From: an uncultured Eubacteriales bacterium
GTDB taxonomy: Bacteria; Bacillota; Clostridia; UBA1381; UBA9506
Direction: 5' to 3'
NCBI GenBank assembly: GCA_902478395.1
Contig: CABSKZ010000017.1
Location: 1-18,752 of the forward strand
DNA: 18,752 nt
Below the pieces are notes generated by a model. The model was given only the letters and a program-made list of their open reading frames with translations, did not search any database and was not told the DNA's origin. Below are positions 16,584-18,752 of this stretch, one piece after another; positions within the stretch are counted from its first letter, which is position 1; the number at the start of each line of letters is the position of its first letter. The translations under genes were made by a program, and so were the position numbers.

Positions 16584-18494
16584 ATGAATTTCAGACCGAG
16601 TGCCGTACCGTTGATAGCGGTGGACCCATACTTTAGCATCTGGTCGTTTGCGGATGAGTTGTATCAGGATGTAACACGGCATTGGACAGGGAGAAAAAAC
16701 GAAATGAATGCGGGGGTGAAGCTCGATGGAAAATATTATGCGCTGATGGGAATTCTGAAGCCGGACCCGCTGCGGTGTTATGTGGAACAGTATCCGGTTA
16801 TTCCGCAGACCGGATTGAAGATAACACCGCTTTCTAGCACCTATTATTTTAAAAATGAAACGGTTGCCGTAGCATTGACCTTCACAACACCGTTGCTGCT
16901 GGACCGGCTGGACATTCTTTCTCGGCCGGCTTCTTACATTGCGTATGAGATAACGGTTTTAGACGGCGGGGAGCATGATATTTCCTTTTATTTTGATATC
17001 TCCGCGGAATGCTGTGTAGACTGTTGGAACCAGAATGTCACATTTCAAAGGAATTCCTGCTCGCTTTCCTGTGGGAACCAGATTCAGAAGGTATTGGGCA
17101 AAAGCGGAGACGCTGTCTGTATTGACTGGGGGTACCTGCATTTGGCACATAAGAATGCTAGGGTGATAGACGGCCGCACAAAGGACGGTAAAATGACACC
17201 AACAGAACGAAATATCTATAACTCCTATAACGCCTATAATGAATATCCGTATCTGGCTGTTGAAGTGGACGGCCTGGAAGGTGTAGTTACGGTAGCTTAT
17301 GACGACGTAAAATCCATCGAATATTTTGGAGAACAATTGGATCCATATTATAAAAAATATTTTGCAGACTTTGAAGCAATGCTGGAGACTGCGGTACCGG
17401 AATACTGCGAGGTCAAAACTCTCTGCGATGATTTTGACAAAAGGCTGGTTTCTGATTCGGCTAAATTTGGCGAGGCATACCAGAACCTTACCGCCCTCGC
17501 ATACCGACAGGTTATTGCTGCGCATAAACTGGTGGAAACTACGGAAGGAGAGCTTCTGTTTCTGTCAAAAGAGTGTTACAGCAACGGATGCATCGGGACA
17601 TTGGATGTGAGCTATCCTTCCATTCCGTTATTTTTGAAATATAATCCGGAGATGATAAAGGGCATGCTTAGGCCGATTCTCCGGTATGCACAGTCGGAGC
17701 AATGGATTTTTGAATTCGCGCCGCATGATGTGGGCCAATATCCGCTGGCAAACGGACAGATATATGGTGAAAACAAGCTGGAATACCAGATGCCGGTAGA
17801 GGAATGCGGGAATATGCTGCTATGCGTCGCCGCATTGTGCAAGGCGGAAAACGATGTGGCGTTTGCGGAGGAGCATCACACCTTGTTAAAGCAATGGGCA
17901 GATTATCTTTTGCAGGAAGGGTATGACCCAGGCAACCAACTCTGTACGGACGATTTTGCCGGACACCTGGCGCACAACTGCAACTTAAGCCTGAAAGCAA
18001 TCTGTGCGGTTGGTGCATTCGGTAAAATGTTTGGAGAACAGACGTACATGGATGCCGCAAAGCAGATGTCTGGGCGTTGGTGCAAAGAAGCGTATAATGC
18101 TCAGGGCATTTCCAAGCTGGCCTTTGATTGTGAGGATTCATGGAGTTTGAAATATAATATTGTGTGGGATAAGCTCTTGGGACTTTCTTTATTTGAAGAA
18201 GCTGTTTTTAAAAATGAAATCAAACAATATCTCTCTAAACAAAACCGTTATGGCGTCCCGCTGGACAGCAGAGCCGACTATACAAAGCTGGATTGGCTGG
18301 CATGGACTACTGTCATGACAGATGATCGGGAATACCGCGAAAAGGTTTATAGCTCGATTGAAGCTATGGTTAATGAAACACCGAGCCGTGCACCGCTGAC
18401 AGATTGGTATGATACAGTTACCGCAAAAAAAATCGGGTTCCAGAACCGAAGCGTGTTGGGCGGTCTCTTCATTAACTTACTTTGCGATGAATAA
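16584..18494 (+). CDS. Cytoplasmic DUF4965/DUF1793 'glutaminase-like' protein
   Basis: A 636-residue protein; AGGAGG at 16571-16576, seven bases before the ATG, fixes the start (an in-frame TTG at 16557 is not used). Domains in order: DUF4964 at about 2-60 (AVPLIAVDPYFSIWSFADEL, TRHWTG), DUF5127 beta-sandwich at about 75-285, DUF4965 at about 290-460 (YRQVIAAHKL), and DUF1793 at about 465-632 (DSWSLKYNIVWDKLLGL, GVPLDSRADYTKLDWLAW, DWYDT). The CTDDFAGHLAHNCNLSLKAI motif near 454-473 is strongly conserved in the family. Fungal members were named glutaminase A, but bacterial members often lie in carbohydrate loci, and the predicted alpha/alpha-toroid C-terminus resembles glycoside hydrolases. 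Unlike the fungal enzymes there is no signal peptide, so it should act in the cytoplasm, perhaps on imported oligosaccharides (inference). It has its own promoter and terminator. The reaction is not known. Confidence 0.9.
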   Translation: MNFRPSAVPLIAVDPYFSIWSFADELYQDVTRHWTGRKNEMNAGVKLDGKYYALMGILKPDPLRCYVEQYPVIPQTGLKITPLSSTYYFKNETVAVALTFTTPLLLDRLDILSRPASYIAYEITVLDGGEHDISFYFDISAECCVDCWNQNVTFQRNSCSLSCGNQIQKVLGKSGDAVCIDWGYLHLAHKNARVIDGRTKDGKMTPTERNIYNSYNAYNEYPYLAVEVDGLEGVVTVAYDDVKSIEYFGEQLDPYYKKYFADFEAMLETAVPEYCEVKTLCDDFDKRLVSDSAKFGEAYQNLTALAYRQVIAAHKLVETTEGELLFLSKECYSNGCIGTLDVSYPSIPLFLKYNPEMIKGMLRPILRYAQSEQWIFEFAPHDVGQYPLANGQIYGENKLEYQMPVEECGNMLLCVAALCKAENDVAFAEEHHTLLKQWADYLLQEGYDPGNQLCTDDFAGHLAHNCNLSLKAICAVGAFGKMFGEQTYMDAAKQMSGRWCKEAYNAQGISKLAFDCEDSWSLKYNIVWDKLLGLSLFEEAVFKNEIKQYLSKQNRYGVPLDSRADYTKLDWLAWTTVMTDDREYREKVYSSIEAMVNETPSRAPLTDWYDTVTAKKIGFQNRSVLGGLFINLLCDE

Positions 18495-18506
18495 AAATGC
18501 TTATCT

Positions 18507-18553
18507 AAAGGTCCGGCACTGTTTTTACTGTGCCGGACCTTTATCCTGTTTCT
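18507..18553 (+). terminator. Rho-independent terminator
   Basis: AAAGGTCCGGCAC (18507-18519) and GTGCCGGACCTTT (18530-18542) form a perfect 13-pair stem with a 10-base T-rich loop. The tail ATCCTGTTTCT is only moderately T-rich, but the stem contributes TTT. It lies 12 bases after the stop of the DUF4965-family gene. Confidence 0.88.
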
Positions 18554-18636
18554 TGGATCTTTACACAGATATTCTTGATGACAGGCCATTTTTGGGGATG
18601 GATAGTCTAGCTTTAAAATAAATTGAACGCATACGG

Positions 18637-18752
18637 ATGAGGCGGAGAGTAACCGCACCGTTCTCCCATAATGAATCATTGCGGAAGAAGATAATCATAG
18701 AGGCGTGGGCTATATCAGGCGCACGTTTGCTTGATACAGGCACTCCTTACCT
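18637..18752 (+). other. Open frame running off the window end
   Basis: An ATG at 18637 opens a frame still open at base 18752 (38 codons, beginning MRRRVTAPFSHNESLRKK and including AWAISGARLLDTGTPY). No good ribosome binding site or promoter precedes it and I do not recognise the product. The same bases also carry a 60-codon minus-strand frame (18561-18743). A partial gene is possible but not well supported. Confidence 0.2.

Noticed and set aside
18637..18700. Riboswitch-like GAGGCGGAGAGTAACC stretch at the window end
   Set aside because: It vaguely recalls lysine or glycine riboswitch parts, but the flanking helices and conserved core are missing.
18561..18743. 60-codon minus-strand frame at the window end
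   Set aside because: It has no recognisable family and overlaps an equally weak + strand frame; neither is convincing as an intact gene.

Overview
This window reads as a carbohydrate-use locus of an anaerobic, monoderm Bacillota, most likely class Clostridia. The evidence is S-layer-homology (SLH) anchors, a lipoprotein-based sugar ABC importer of the LplABC/YtcQ-YtcP type, strong AGGAGG-type ribosome binding sites, and large secreted proteins built from jelly-roll and Ig-like modules of a kind common in polysaccharide-degrading Clostridia. The genus cannot be fixed from the sequence. All nine well-supported genes lie on the + strand. No RNA genes, insertion sequences or CRISPR arrays were seen.

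Layout. Bases 1-285 form a GC-rich leader without a convincing gene. It holds two inverted-repeat structures, one of which can fold as an H-type pseudoknot. Then come seven closely spaced genes (gaps of about 34-67 bases): a secreted jelly-roll protein (286-2454), a large secreted SLH protein (2497-5178), a multidomain heparinase II/III-like polysaccharide lyase (5245-9195), two ABC permeases (9243-10208 and 10276-11148), a solute-binding lipoprotein (11207-12793) and a small SLH protein (12828-13790). A structured 233-base gap separates these from a second jelly-roll protein (14024-16144), a modular paralogue of the first gene. A strong intrinsic terminator follows at 16152-16190. After an AT-rich intergenic region with a good sigma-A-type promoter comes a cytoplasmic DUF4964/DUF5127/DUF4965/DUF1793 protein (16584-18494), closed by another terminator at 18507-18553.

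How it may work together (inference). The lyase would cut a uronate-containing polysaccharide outside the cell. SLH proteins and jelly-roll proteins would hold enzyme or substrate at the cell wall. The lipoprotein and two permeases would import the oligosaccharides. The ATPase is not encoded here and is presumably a shared MsmK/MsiK-like protein. The last enzyme has no signal peptide and could act on imported products. No unsaturated-glucuronyl hydrolase, ATPase or transcriptional regulator is present in the window. The most unusual features are the number of non-catalytic surface proteins around one lyase and one importer, the shared modules that bracket the operon, and the structured RNA candidates in the gaps.
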